Part shown: piece by piece, positions 10,801-21,339 of the stretch
Numbering within the stretch: the first letter of the stretch is position 1
Layout of the letters: every line of letters begins with the position of its first letter
Assembly: GCA_012934845.2 (NCBI GenBank)
Contig: WNNJ02003039.1
Coordinates: 1 to 64,000, forward strand
DNA from: Pomphorhynchus laevis
Lineage: Eukaryota; Acanthocephala; Palaeacanthocephala; Echinorhynchida; Pomphorhynchidae
Direction of reading: 5' to 3'
Length of the DNA stretch: 64,000 nt
The notes under the pieces: generated by a model
Database searches by the model: none
What the model saw: only the letters and a program-made list of their open reading frames with translations
Told to the model about the DNA's origin: nothing
Translations under genes and position numbers: made by a program

Positions 10801-12973
10801 CGCTCCACTCGTTGGATCCAAAACTGGATTTAATCTATGAGTAAATTATTCACTGTACTGATAAACTAATACTGCAGCTTTTTAATAGCAGCTTTTTCAA
10901 AAAAAAATTAATACGCAATTTTCAGCTTTTTATTTCTCCATTGATACAGAAGAACTCATGTGCATTCAATCATGAATCGTTTTATCTCCAGTGATTTTAC
11001 AATATTTTTAAATGTGTTTAAATTACTTTAAGTATTCTGTGGAATTATTACTGATATAGTGCTTTATACCAGGATTAATTATTTAACGTTTATTTTTTAA
11101 CTGTGCGCTTATCGATTTCCTTTCAGAAGTTTACTGAGGAGTTAGTACTATCGAAGTTGTGTAATTACATGTCCACACTGATTCGACCACCTTGTAGTGA
11201 TGAGTAGACTAAGGTTGAAACGTCTCATTGGAGGCTAGGCGTCTAAGTTAGGCGCTTTCCGTATTAAGCTTCTCGACGAAGGTTGTAAAGAAGCATGCAG
11301 GTTTAAACGTCCTGTTCGTGTGTAATACTAAAAAAGTAAAGTTAATTCTTTCGAATTTACAACGTCACCATGAGTTGTATTCATATAGCTACTATATTTG
11401 GATCAACGTATTTTAGCATCAGCTCTAGAGCTTATGCTTGCGCTTTTCTACAGTTGTATACAAGTGTGTTGCTTGTTTAGCAAGCATAGTTAGCTAATAA
11501 AGGAAGGAACGACATCACACGTGCTGTCTTAGGAAGCCACTGCATGCGTAAATCATACCAGATGTAAGACTGGTCATCGGTAAAGGAGCGTGCGCTTACT
11601 GAATTGCTTTCAGAGGTTTACTGAGGATTAAGTACTGTCGAAGTTGTGTAGCTTCAAAGCTACACTGATGAGATCACCATGTAGTGAAGGGTAGACAAAG
11701 ATCGAAACACCATCATCTTGTAGTGATGAGTAGACACAGACGCCTAGCCCCCATTGGGGAGCTAGACGTCTGTGTTAGGCGCATTTCAGGCTTAGCTTCC
11801 TTAGCCTGAAAGGAAGTAAAAATCATGTATATTTAAACTTTCCTGTTTGTGTGTATTATTAAAAAATAAAGGTAATTTTTATGGTTTACAACGTCAATCA
11901 TAAAAATTCTAATATTATTTCATATATTAATTCTATTATAATATTAATTTTATTATTATAGAATTAATAGATTCTAATGTTAATTCTATTATTAGAATAC
12001 AACGTTGTATACGTTGTATTAGAATGAGTATATGTTGTATACGTCTATAATTATTTTTATACGTTAAATTAAATAATACACATTGTATTTTCATCCAAGG
12101 AAATACATTATTAGCATGTATTTGGCCGGATAATATGATGGGTCGAAACCTGATAAAATCGCAGTTTCTCCCGACAATCACTAATCCCTAATCTCTATTC
12201 TTGTTGCAGCGGGGCAAGATACATGTAATGTATTTGTCACAAGTAAACTTTAAAATATCTTAATTTTGTGATTCTTATATGATATCAATTCACAAAAATC
12301 GAATTTTTTAAGAATTCTTACTTTACATAAATCTAAATTACACAAAACCTTAAGATTTAAATATTTATTATAATTTTTTAGTCATTTTATTTTTAAAAAT
12401 TATAAAATATATTTTTAATTATATTTTTATTATTATTTAAAAAATATATAAACTTTTCAGTGAACTGATCTGATTATCAAATCGATAGTAAGACAATTGA
12501 CCTGATAATATTGATATATGAACACACAGAGTTTTCTTCCGATGGCCTTTATTTCATTTATGTCCTGGTATAATCCAAGATTGTTTATATAATCATAGAT
12601 AATTTAATACAAATAAATATTTTTATATCAATTAAAAATTTTTATTCTGCATAATTGCCTATTTTATTTGTTAATAATTATACTCGTTAATATGAATTTT
12701 AAAAATAAATTTTAAATTTTATCTTGTGTGTAAAAGTTTTATACCTATTACAGTTTCTTCTAAGTCGATGTGCACACATCTCGGCACATATCGGTCTTGT
12801 CTTGTCTCAGTGAAGAATGTTGTAAAGCTTTTACTATCGTTGCTACTTATCGAGCTGTTACCTGCCTTCTTTATCCCGTTTTTATCAATATCGTGCTCAT
12901 AGCAATATAATTCCCAACATGCATTACCCAATTGTACACCTGCCTGTCCTATATGAATGCTTATGCATTCTCT
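1568..12973 (-). CDS. Divergent alpha-tubulin gene, four of five exons
   Basis: The encoded protein is an alpha-tubulin, the GTP-binding subunit of the microtubule heterodimer. Exons at 12973-12745, 8790-8618, 7255-6589 and 1854-1568 all have AG/GT borders and matching phases. With an unlocated first exon supplying only Met, the product is about 452 residues, close to the usual 450. Seen directly are the N-terminal [20 protein letters not shown], the nucleotide loop [24 protein letters not shown] with the catalytic Glu, and [15 protein letters not shown]. The intron directly after the ATG is typical of animal alpha-tubulins. Oddities: the loop that normally carries acetylated Lys40 is replaced by a Ser/Asn-rich segment two residues longer, and the tail ends EEYDRS without a terminal Tyr. 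No stop or frameshift was seen, so I infer a functional, perhaps tissue-restricted isotype. Confidence 0.92.
2040..5275 (+). mobile_element. CR1-like LINE, broken, inside tubulin intron 4
   Basis: A non-LTR retrotransposon antisense to the host gene and pyrimidine-rich on this strand. An AP-type endonuclease is readable at about 2560-3010 ([13 protein letters not shown], then [12 protein letters not shown]). RT parts follow at about 3880-4320 ([20 protein letters not shown]). The catalytic box at about 4325-4350 reads YPDD in place of YADD. The C-terminal domain lies at 4645-5226 ([28 protein letters not shown]). The coding region is split over several frames with internal stops, so it is dead. 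The terminal APLAWNQLP motif is typical of the CR1/L2/Rex1 side of LINEs; the exact clade is not certain. Confidence 0.75.
5276..6220. other. Tubulin intron 4 remainder
   Basis: AT-rich intron sequence between the LINE and a PLE end. There is a short imperfect tandem (GCATCACTTGACTCTGAC / GGCATCATTTAACTATG around 5826-5885). No gene was recognised. Confidence 0.4.
6224..6345 (-). mobile_element. PLE tail end fragment
   Basis: Carries the terminal signature CAGCTAACTGAGTCTACGTA (minus orientation) followed by the AT-rich stretch with ATAAACAAAACATAATAATG. The same order is found at 61108-61190 and, inverted, at 18240-18330. Only the last part of the element tail is present. Confidence 0.6.
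6589..7255 (-). CDS. Alpha-tubulin exon 4 (largest)
   Basis: Acceptor TTTTTAAG|GGATTCC and donor CCTACTG|GTAAGC. The 667-nt open exon encodes [44 protein letters not shown], the GTPase-activating segment [17 protein letters not shown], and KFVDWCPTG. Readable frame beyond the donor (KLKIYFQ) is intron read-through. Confidence 0.92.
7325..7915 (+). mobile_element. PLE reverse-transcriptase fragment in tubulin intron 3
   Basis: Corresponds to the middle of the better copy at 38350-37210. Recognisable pieces are [51 protein letters not shown] and, in another frame, YWNPKLHK. A second short piece of the same region (7330-7480) lies just before it, so this is two fragments of one family. Broken. 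Confidence 0.75.
7916..8617. other. AT-rich intron sequence
   Basis: Low-complexity AT-rich DNA with TATTAAAATTTT repeats near 8010-8150. Nothing else was recognised. Confidence 0.4.
8618..8790 (-). CDS. Alpha-tubulin exon 3
   Basis: Acceptor ATGTTTAG|ATGAAATTC and donor TTTCAG|GTATTA. It encodes [18 protein letters not shown], then [14 protein letters not shown] and [11 protein letters not shown], lining up with residues about 76-133 of canonical alpha-tubulin. It begins in the phase left by exon 2 and ends on a codon boundary. Confidence 0.9.
9120..10830 (+). mobile_element. LINE family B, 5'-truncated copy with 3' tail
   Basis: A non-LTR retrotransposon of the I/R1/Jockey type, in tubulin intron 2 and antisense to the gene. 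RT motifs: [20 protein letters not shown] (about 9661-9720), [18 protein letters not shown] (about 9816-9875), [35 protein letters not shown]. The catalytic box reads [11 protein letters not shown], where the copy at 47050-47613 has YADDITALFSG, and the frame changes nearby, so the copy is dead. The endonuclease is missing. The 3' tail (10660-10815) recurs inverted at 42596-42790. Confidence 0.75.
10831..11100. other. Unassigned intron sequence
   Basis: AT-rich sequence between the LINE tail and the first copy of a direct repeat. No feature was recognised. Confidence 0.3.
11102..11372 (+). repeat. Direct repeat unit, copy 1, with hammerhead-like core
   Basis: Shares TTTACTGAGGA, GTCGAAGTTGTGTA-like, CTTGTAGTGATGAGTAGAC, TTAGGCG and TTTACAACGTCA with the unit at 11590-11905. 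In this copy CTGATTCGACC...GGTTGAAAC resembles a hammerhead CTGANGA-stem-GAAAC arrangement but has a changed first box. Probably a PLE-related tail repeat. Confidence 0.5.
11590..11905 (+). repeat. Direct repeat unit, copy 2, with hammerhead-like core
   Basis: CTGATGA at 11665-11671 is followed by GATC, a loop, GATC and GAAAC (11704-11708). The downstream segment can form an imperfect stem III through CATCA/TGATG and end in GTA. Two strong hairpins follow (CAGACGCCTAG...CTAGACGTCTG and CAGGCT...AGCCTG). A clear stem I was not found, so activity is uncertain. Confidence 0.5.
12090..12240 (+). mobile_element. PLE tail fragment, partly palindromic
   Basis: Begins AAATACATTATTAGCATGTATTTGG and contains GGTCGAAACCTGATAAAATCGCAG, the tail blocks of the family. 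At 12204-12237 the opposite-strand start block (GCAGCGGGGCAAGATACATG) follows, so two tail pieces lie in opposite orientations. Confidence 0.6.
12241..12744. other. AT-rich end of tubulin intron 2
   Basis: Contains a degenerate PLE end motif (GTGAACTGATCTGATTATC near 12461). Nothing else was recognised. Confidence 0.35.
12745..12973 (-). CDS. Alpha-tubulin exon 2
   Basis: The acceptor CATTTAG precedes AGAGAATGC, giving Arg2. The donor is ATAG|GTATAA. The exon encodes [16 protein letters not shown] through HIDLEETVI and ends one base into the Asp codon completed by exon 3. The Lys40-equivalent loop is [14 protein letters not shown] with no TIGGGDD motif. No ATG lies in frame next to Arg2, as expected if exon 1 ends at the start codon. 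Confidence 0.9.
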
Positions 12974-13204
12974 CTAAATGTTGTGATAATTAAATGCCGT
13001 AATAAAAAACGCTTTTTTTGTAATCTTCAAAATTAATTTGTGTCAAATTCTACTTAGTTTCTATTCAAGTAAGTTTATTATTTGTATATAATGAACTTAA
13101 GTTGAATACAGGCAAATATTCAAGTTAAGAACAAATTGTTTATTTGTTTGAGAAAAGAATATATTGGCTTTATTATCAGTATGATATAACACTACTTTAT
13201 TTAA

Positions 13205-13399
13205 AGCTTAAATATCAAAAATAATTTCTTCTTTTCTTTGGTCCAGCTTTAATAATTATTTATCAATATTGGATCAGTATCAACTATTAAAAATTTTCAG
13301 TTATTGATCAGTTTATTTCGCACCATTCTATATTACTATTATTGGAGCTGGATCAAAGGAGAGAAGAAATTATTTTTGATATTTCGCTAACTTCTGTTA
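13205..13399. mobile_element. Fold-back element, left part
   Basis: Two inverted arms around TTGGTCCAGCTTTAATAAT (13240s) and ATTATTGGAGCTGGATCAAAG (13341 on) mirror each other, then run into GATATTTCGCTAACTTCTGTTA. The same sequence order occurs in the elements at 30170-30385, 55130-55330 and 63190-63420. The remainder of this copy lies after 13691, beyond the inserted ubiquilin-like segment. Confidence 0.6.
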
Positions 13400-13690
13400 A
13401 TCCAACATTTGTCCCGAATGATGTTAGACATTTGTCTAACATCATTCTTTTATAATGAAGTTAAATAACCAATAAATCTATATAAAAGTCAAGAGTCTTC
13501 AATACGTTCTACAGCCATATTTGCGTCCCCCATAGATGTAACAAGCGCTCTAAGATTTGTATCACGGTTATGGAATCCCACTGTCTGCATTTGTACAAGT
13601 TTTGATGCATAAAGTTGTTCTGGAGTTTGGTTTGGTTGTTGATTTGTCGGCTGATGTTGCTGGGGATGAAGATGATGTAATAGTTGAAAC
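13400..13690 (-). pseudogene. Ubiquilin-like UBA fragment inserted in fold-back element
   Basis: On the minus strand the segment stays open through TPEQLYASKL, MQTVGFHNRDTNLRALV and GDANMAVERI, then a stop at 13489-13491. This matches the C-terminal UBA domain of ubiquilins (family pattern MGFLNREANLQAL, GDVNAAVERL), which binds ubiquitin. Only the C-terminal end of the protein is present, followed by about 90 bp of 3' sequence with a perfect 14-bp-arm hairpin (13416-13447). The segment is flanked by the exact 11-bp repeat AACTTCTGTTA (13389-13399 and 13691-13701), and removing one copy restores the element consensus. I infer insertion of a 5'-truncated gene copy. No poly(A) run is visible. 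It could also be a surviving terminal exon. Confidence 0.6.
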
Positions 13691-13838
13691 AACTTCTGTT
13701 AGCATCTTCACAAAATTACAATTTTCTGGAGATGCTAATATAAGTTAGCGAAATATCGAAAATAATTTTTTATTTCCTTTGATCCAGATCCAATAATTAT
13801 TCACCAATAATGGATCAGTATCACTATTTAAAATTATT
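13691..13838. mobile_element. Fold-back element, right part
   Basis: Centre of the palindrome at about 13712. On the + strand CTGGAGATGCTAATATAAGTTAGCGAAATATC follows the family pattern CTGNAGAT-stem-loop-stem-GAAA, ending in TTTGATCCAGATCCAATAATT. Confidence 0.6.
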
Positions 13839-16800
13839 AAAATTATTATTTGAAATATAATCAAAAATATTAAATTATTAAATATTATTATTTTCCAGAG
13901 AGGCAACGCAGCCAGTGTTCTCGCGACATTGACGGAGGCAGACTGTTGCTCATGAATGTGAACAACTAATTTCAATTTGTTTTTTGGCCATCCGAATGGA
14001 GAGAATTAAAAAGTACTATTATTAAATAAAAATAATTAAACAAGAAAATTTTTAAAATTTGTATTTACGTATCATAAGCTACATAAGTGTATTTGTATTT
14101 ACTTTGATATTTGATAATTTTTAATCTTTTTCTAAAAAAAATAAATTAATAATAAATTTTAAATTAATAATATAATTGATCGACTTATTTTTATTATTGT
14201 AAAATATCGATGTTATGCATTACTTTTTGCCTACGTAATAAATAGTTAAGCATTTATTTATAAACCGAATCACTTTATTATTAAATATTCATTATATACA
14301 AATAAATGAATTACTTTTAATGAGAAAAATGAAACAATATATGAAAAATATCATTTTTGGTTGTTTGTAATTAAATAATGTGTGCTACATTTTATACACT
14401 CAAAAGTTGTTATTTATGCAAAAATTACTTAAAAATAAAGTTTTATTACTTTTCTATACTAACTTGTGAATTTACCATCTTCTCTGTTCATGGTAATTTA
14501 TTTTACTATTTAGACGATACAATGCATTGTTAGCGATGCTGAGGGTGTGTATGACAAAAGAAACTACAACATCACACAGCTACACAGTCATTACGCAAGA
14601 CAGCGGTTGTAAAAAAGAGTCTATACTGCAAAGAACCCCTTTTTATTATAAATTTTAACTTACAAATTAAACAAAAATATTACCTTTGGTTATAATAAGT
14701 CAATTATTTTATTAACAATAACATATGTGTAGCTACATGTTGGAGTAACACGATATGCGTTTTTAAATAGAACTATTGGAACATTGCGCGATCATGTAGT
14801 GTTTATCGTAAAGTGTAATTACAAAAGTTATCGACCGATTATTTTTGGTAACAAAATCACATTATTTTGCTTTAAGCTCGAATCTTAACATAACTAACAC
14901 ACCCAGGTAAATCTGACATAACTATAATTTACATTTGAGTTACAATTTTGCAATTTTATATATTTTAAATTAATATAAATTAAAAATAAATATTAAATTA
15001 ATAATGTACTTGATTGATTTATTTTTATTACTTGAAAAAATGGATTCATTACTTTTTGCGTGCATAATATAAATAATCAAAGCATTTGAAAATACTTTTA
15101 TTTAAAAATGTTACATTATTTTTTTTTAAATAATTTCAATTATTTAGTTTGGAGAGCGTGATGTATATAAAATTCTTAATTAAAAATTATAAAATTCTTA
15201 ATATAAAATTCTCTATATTTTATAATGTTACATTATTTTTATAGTTCCAGTTATCATCTTAATGAAATCAAAATCTGTTTATTAAAAATAATTTTAATTA
15301 TTTAGTTTGGAGAGCGTGATGTATATAAAATTCTTAATATTTTATTTAATTTATTCTCTGCAAGCTAAACAATCGATCATGATGGTTAAAATATTTGTTT
15401 AATAGTCCAACCTAAAATAAATATAATTTTATTTTATATAAAATTATATAAAATAATTTTAAATAAGCAGTTTCGATAAAAAAATCAAAGGCTGTTTATT
15501 TATTATGGCAAAAGGTATTTTTCCCCGTAAATAAAATTTTCTCTTATTTTTTCGGTCCTATAAGTTTATAAACCTTAAGGATGAAAAATTGATATTTTTA
15601 ATATTATTATATTATAAATATAAATATCAATTAAAATTTTATTATGGAATTATATGTTAATTTGTAGGAACAAAGGAAAATGAAAGACCATAGGAATTAT
15701 TCAATATTAGAATGGCAACTGCCATCATCATCAGAAAAAAATTTGTTACAATTTCGTACATTAAATTGTTGTAGTTTTGTACTATAGAATAAAGCAAAAT
15801 TTTGAAGAATGTACCGGAAATGACATTTGCGATTATGGACAACTTTAATAAGTATACCTAGCATTTATCTGCCAGAATATTCTGCACAGTTATTTGAAAT
15901 TACGTTTAAATTTAATAAAAATAAATCGAAAATAATAATTTATAGAATTTAATTAATTTGCAGAATTTAGTCAATTCTTTGTCTACATACAATTATATTT
16001 ATACAATATATTCAATTTGGATTTAAACAATTCAATTATAAAAACAAAAAATTTAATCAATTCAATGCAAGATACAAAAATACTAATAAAAATTTCATTT
16101 TTAGGTGAAAATAAAATTTTTATTTTTAGATACCGAAAGCTTAAAGTACGTCTGTAAAATCCACAAAAATATCATTTAGATTTCTTGATAGGAAAATGAG
16201 CACAAACTCTCTGACTACGTTAGTAGTCCCTATAATGACCTCTTGTTAGAGGTCATTGAATTCTATTGAACCAACATTTACTACAAATAAGAATTGTATT
16301 TACGAATATGAAAATGTAAAATTTAAAATTGGATTTACGGGAATCGAGTATATGGCAAAACAAATCATTTTCCTTCTATTTAAACAGTCATTTTTAAATT
16401 TGCTATAATTCAAGAAGTAATTTTAGTCCTATAATTCAGATAAGTTCAAACTAATAGATTAAAAGTGTGTTGATTGGTTTATTAAAAATCATTAAAATGT
16501 AGATTCACTAATAGCTGACTTAAAACTCTAAATTAGATATTACCATTCAAAAAAGTAAAATTGGTTTTTGTTTCTTCAAAACTACGTGCATAGATGTAAC
16601 ACTAAATTTAGCTGATATCAACGCGTAGGTCATTGATAGTTTTGCCAGTAAGAAGTGTTTTCGAGTATCAAAATAGCAACACGAACTGTGCACGTATTTT
16701 CGTTGTCTACATACAATTATTTTTATACAATACGATATATTCACAACCTCATATAATACATAAGTTTTTCATTATTTACATATTACATTAAATCATTTAA

Positions 16801-17235
16801 CAATCGAACGTGATTTGATATCAGTACAGATTTTCTGTACATCAACCACGATGGAATAGTTTATGTTAATTGCGTTGTTATGAGTTAATTTGGTTAAAAC
16901 ACTGCTATAATTGTGGCATTTAGCCGCAATTCCATTAATGGATCAGCAAGATAGAAATTTGCTTTCACGATAACTGACAGGATAATTAAATTGAACATAC
17001 GTAAAATTCCATAGTTGCTTATAAGAAAGCACCTTTTTATATATATCACTCATTTTTAAGTAAATATATAATATAATTTAATCACAATATAATTTTTACA
17101 TCCATTTTTATAATACAACAAATTAAATTTAAAATTAAAAATATAAATTATAAGAAATTATAATTATAAGAAATTATAATTAATATAAAAATTTTTAAAA
17201 TTTCTTATAAGAAAGTTTTAACTAACGATTTTTTA
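13839..17235. other. AT-rich intergenic stretch
   Basis: About 3.4 kb of AT-rich DNA. Seen in it: two copies of TTAGTTTGGAGAGCGTGATG (about 15144 and 15301); two copies of TCTACATACAATTAT (15983 and 16707); and a 10-bp-arm hairpin AATGACCTCT...AGAGGTCATT at 16234-16257. Open frames here (for example 15657-15842) look like chance. No gene was recognised. Confidence 0.4.
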
Positions 17236-17239
17236 AACA

Positions 17240-18360
17240 ACACATTTTAAGAATTGCAACAATATGTAATGATATTGGCTTTCTTCAAAATCATTTAAAT
17301 AATCTAATAGATACATATTTTAAACTAGGTTACTATAAAAATTCATTCAGTCAGAAAATAGGAACTTAAATATCATTTGTACAGAGATCAAATATATGTG
17401 CATTCATATACATTTTTTCGATTGTACAGATAGTGGGAAAATTCTTATGCACATATATTTTCGCATATATATCTATATTTTCGCTAAAGTGATTTTTATC
17501 TTTTTAATCAAATAAAAGAATTTAAATAATTTTGCTTATACGAACAGATATCAAATAAATCAAATAATTTTACTGTTGTTATAAACTATTTAATAATTGC
17601 CATTATTATTCTTAAATACATTGAACAACATTTTGCGTATTGCTATTTAATTTTACTGTAAAAGTCATTAAAACTTATTTAATTGAACATATTTAATTGA
17701 ACATATTTAAACACATTTTAAACTCTGAAAATAATACATTAATAATGAAATTTTAAGAATTGCAACAATTTGTAACGATATTGGCTTTCTTCAAAATCAT
17801 TTAAATAATTTAATAGATACATATTTTAAACTAGGTTACTATAAAAATAACATCAAGCAGAAAATAGTAAAATATATAAATCAACACAATAATATAAAGA
17901 ATAAATTTAAACTCTTAAGTGGCAAATTTTTATGGATGGATAATAAATAATATACTTTGTATTAGAATAAGATACTAGATAGTTATTTCAGAGGAAATAC
18001 ATCATTAGCATGTATTTGGCCCCGCTGCTATGTTGGGTAGAGGAGTTAGGGGCCGAAACATGATAGCATAGCAGTTCCTCCTGATGACCTCTAATTCTTA
18101 TTCTGATACAACGTCTGTTATTTATTAGTCAATTCATAAAAATGACGTTTATTTTAAATTTCAATTTTTTATTTTAACTTGATTTAAATTATAGAAAATC
18201 TAAAAACAATTATTAATTTTATTATTTAATTATTAAATTTTGATTTAGCATTATTATGTTTTGTTTAGTATATAATTATATTAAATACGTAAACTCAGTT
18301 AGCTGATTTAATTATATTAAATACGTAGACTCAGTTAGCTGATTTGATTTATGAATAGAC
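17240..18360 (+). mobile_element. PLE 3' fragments with full tail
   Basis: Two pieces of the RT C-terminal region (17240-17345 and 17750-17950, encoding RIATICNDIGFLQNH) are followed by the complete tail at 17995-18360. The tail has GGCCCC...GGGGCC, CTGCTATGTT with CATAGCAG further on, then CTGATGACCTCTAATTC, the AT-rich part and the terminal signature TACGTAGACTCAGTTAGCTG (twice, about 18293-18352). Broken. Confidence 0.75.
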
Positions 18361-18419
18361 TAATAATATACTAATAGACAAATATACTTTTATTCTTATA
18401 AGAATAAGAATAAAAGTTC

Positions 18420-18625
18420 ATTAGGAAGAATTGCTATGTTATAAGGTTTCGGCCGCTATTCCTTGACCCAGTATAGCAGCGGAGTCAGATATGTTTTGCT
18501 TATTTTATAATTATATAAATTATATTTAAGAATAAGATACTATATAATCAATTTTCATCCGAAGAAATACGTCATTATCATGCATTTGGCCCAGCTGCTA
18601 TGTAAAGCACAGGAACTTAGATGAG
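18420..18625. mobile_element. Two opposed PLE tail scraps
   Basis: 18420-18500 carries the tail in minus orientation (GCTATGTTATAAGGTTTCGGCC, CAGTATAGCAGCGG). 18530-18620 carries its start in plus orientation (ACGTCATTATCATGCATTTGGCCC). Head-to-head arrangement, both short. Confidence 0.55.
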
Positions 18626-18959
18626 TAGAATGAGGGCGAGATATAATATATTAAACATATACAATATATAAAATATATAAATATATAAAATTTACAATAA
18701 TGTGATATACGAAAACCGTTGTCCAGGACCCATTAGAACGAATACATTATATAAAATATACAATATATACAATATACAATATAAAATATATTCAACAAAA
18801 TGTTACTATATAAAGATATAAAATACATGTTTCGATATATTGATGATATATGTGTATTTCACACAAATACCCGAAATCAAAATATCATAATCTGGGTCAC
18901 AGTACAGTTCACTCAGTAACAACTATAACGCATATCTAACAAACTCTAACTTCAAGTAA

Positions 18960-20050
18960 ATATAAATAAACGGATAAAATTGAATTAATAAAAGCCTTAA
19001 ATATTTTGATAAATCAAAATTATTTAAAAGTAGGAACATATATATTTAGACAAATAAAATGTGTTCCAATGGGAGGTAATAGTAGTCCAATTATAGCTGA
19101 CTTATTTTAAGCTTTATAGAATATGAATTTGTTCATAACTGTGTAAAAACTATATCTAAACCATATAAATATATGAAATATATGTTTCGATACATTGATG
19201 ATGTATGTGTATTTAATTCTAATAATTTTTATTCAATTAGTGAACAAATTTATCCAGAAAGCCTTATTCTTAACAAAACCAATATTGATGATAAAGAAGG
19301 TGTATATCTAGATATGAACATTAAATTAACATTAACTAAAACTACTATTAATTTATATCGTAAAGATGACATATTTAAATTTACAAGAAACATTTTCGCG
19401 TGAGCATTCATGCATACCATATAATATAAAATATAATACATTAAATAATGAAATTTTAAGAATTGCAACAATATGTAATGATATTGGCTTTCTTCAAAAT
19501 CATTTTAATAATTTAATAGATACATATTTTAAACTAGTTACTATAAAAATATCATTAAAAAGAAAATAGTGAAATATATAAATTAAAACATTAATATTAA
19601 AAATAAATTTAAATTCTTAAGCGGAATTTTATGAATGGATAATAAATAATATGTTTCGTACTGAAATAAGATACTAGATAATTTTATTTCATCAAAGGAT
19701 ATACGTCATTAGCATGCATTTGGCCCAGCTATTATGTTGGATCAAGGAATAGGGGCCGAAACATGATTACATATGGATTACTCTTGATGACATCTAATCT
19801 AGAAATAGGGACCGAAACTTGATATCATAGCAGTTCCTTTCATACGACCTCTAATCTTTATTCTTATACATCGTCTGCTATATTTTAGTCCATTCATAAA
19901 AACAGACTTCTATTTTAAATTTCGAATTTCAATTTGTACTTGATATAAGTTATAAGAAATCTTATACAAATTTATTAATTATTTTATAATTACTTATTGT
20001 TTAATTTTATAATTATTTAAACCCGTTAGCCCGGTTAGCTGATCTGATTA
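18960..20050 (+). mobile_element. PLE copy: RT C-terminal half, tail and end motif
   Basis: Readable parts are PMGGNSSPIIADLF (about 19066-19105), YMFRYIDDVCVFNSNN (19176-19230, with the catalytic YIDD), LDMNIKLTLTKTTINLYRKDD and RIATICNDIGFL. The tail begins at about 19695 and the element ends near TTAGCTGATCTGATTA (20036-20050). The PMGG and YIDD blocks place it among Penelope-like or telomerase-related RTs. Broken. Confidence 0.75.
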
Positions 20051-21335
20051 ATTTATCATAAACCGCTTATTTTGGGGGAATTTTTTTATCAAAATAGATA
20101 CCAGTTATTAGGTAGCTCTTCATTTGACAAATTAGATCAGCTAAATGTTCCTACGTATTTGAACTAAAAATAAATTGCTATAAAATGTAAATGAAACAAA
20201 TTACTCTTTATAAATTAAAAATAATTTATATCAATTTATCAATAATTTTTCAATTTAAATAATCCGATATAAATGCTTTCAATACTTTTTTAAAATTGAT
20301 GATTTTTTATAGCTTATTTATATTGGTTAATTAGTTTATTTAAATTAAATAAAATTTTATAACAATTTATTATTTATAATTATCTAAATAAATATAAGCT
20401 CTCGTATGAAGACCTTTATGGATAGAATATAATATACTGTGTTAGAATAACATTTTACTCTGGAAAATCAAATTGCATAAGTAAAAATCATCCTTGACAT
20501 GAATTTGGACCCGATTCTATTGAGCGAAAAGAGATAAAACCTATTTACAATGCAGTTCATCCTGTACTGAACGTTCGTTTTTAAATCATAAGTTTAGTTT
20601 ATAAATCATATTTCTTTTTAGTTAGTTTTATTTAATTAAAACTTTTACTTTTTTTAATCTTGTTGATATCAAACAAAGAATTATTCAATTTTTGTAAGAC
20701 AACTGAAATAAAACAAACTAGCTTTTGTTTTTCTCTTAAAAGTTTTGAATTAAAATTTTATTTAAATTCTAAATCTTTAAATTCAAGTCAAGTCCAAAAT
20801 CCGTAGATTCATTAAACTAATTCTAATAATTATTTGTTATTTCGATGATCCATAATAAGCATCAATATAAATTAAAAAATGTTAGTGAATCACCGAAATA
20901 TCATATAAATTCTGTTTTCAATCCTGCAGTTCTAGAAAATTGAATATTCAATTGTCTTGCATAAGTTTCAGTGACTTCAACAGTCATTATTTTGCGATAA
21001 ACCGAAAAAATATAAAACCTTCATATGACTATTTTAAATTTTTAATAAAATATTTAAATCAATCTAGAAATAATATAAAAATTAGAATATTAATGCATAC
21101 TTCCTAATTTTTTGACTAAAAAATTAATTTATATCTTATTCAAGAATTTTTAGATTATTTAAAATTAATATAAAATTAATGATAATTTTATTTACAATTC
21201 GTATAAAGCCAAGCTTAATATCAGAGCTTCGCCATGCCTTAACCATCTTAGAAATAATGTTATAAAAATAATATAAAAATATTATGAAGTAAATAAAGGA
21301 ACATTTCATCATTTTTTTATAAATTTCATACATTT
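20051..21335. other. AT-rich intergenic stretch
   Basis: Contains a minus-strand end motif (GATCAGCTAAATGTTCCTACG near 20145) and a much decayed PLE tail (about 20450-20570). No gene was seen. Confidence 0.35.
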
Positions 21336-21339
21336 CATT

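Noticed and set aside
12470-12530. Possible tubulin exon 1 or promoter near exon 2
   Set aside because: It lies on the wrong side of exon 2 for the minus strand, and no ATG|GT candidate upstream of 12973 could be distinguished from chance.
15657-15842. Hydrophobic minus-strand 61-residue frame
   Set aside because: AT-rich DNA often gives such Ile/Leu/Phe frames. No splice sites or homology seen.
18840-18870. Isolated YIDD-like RT block after AT repeats
   Set aside because: Too short to annotate separately; treated as debris of the PLE family.
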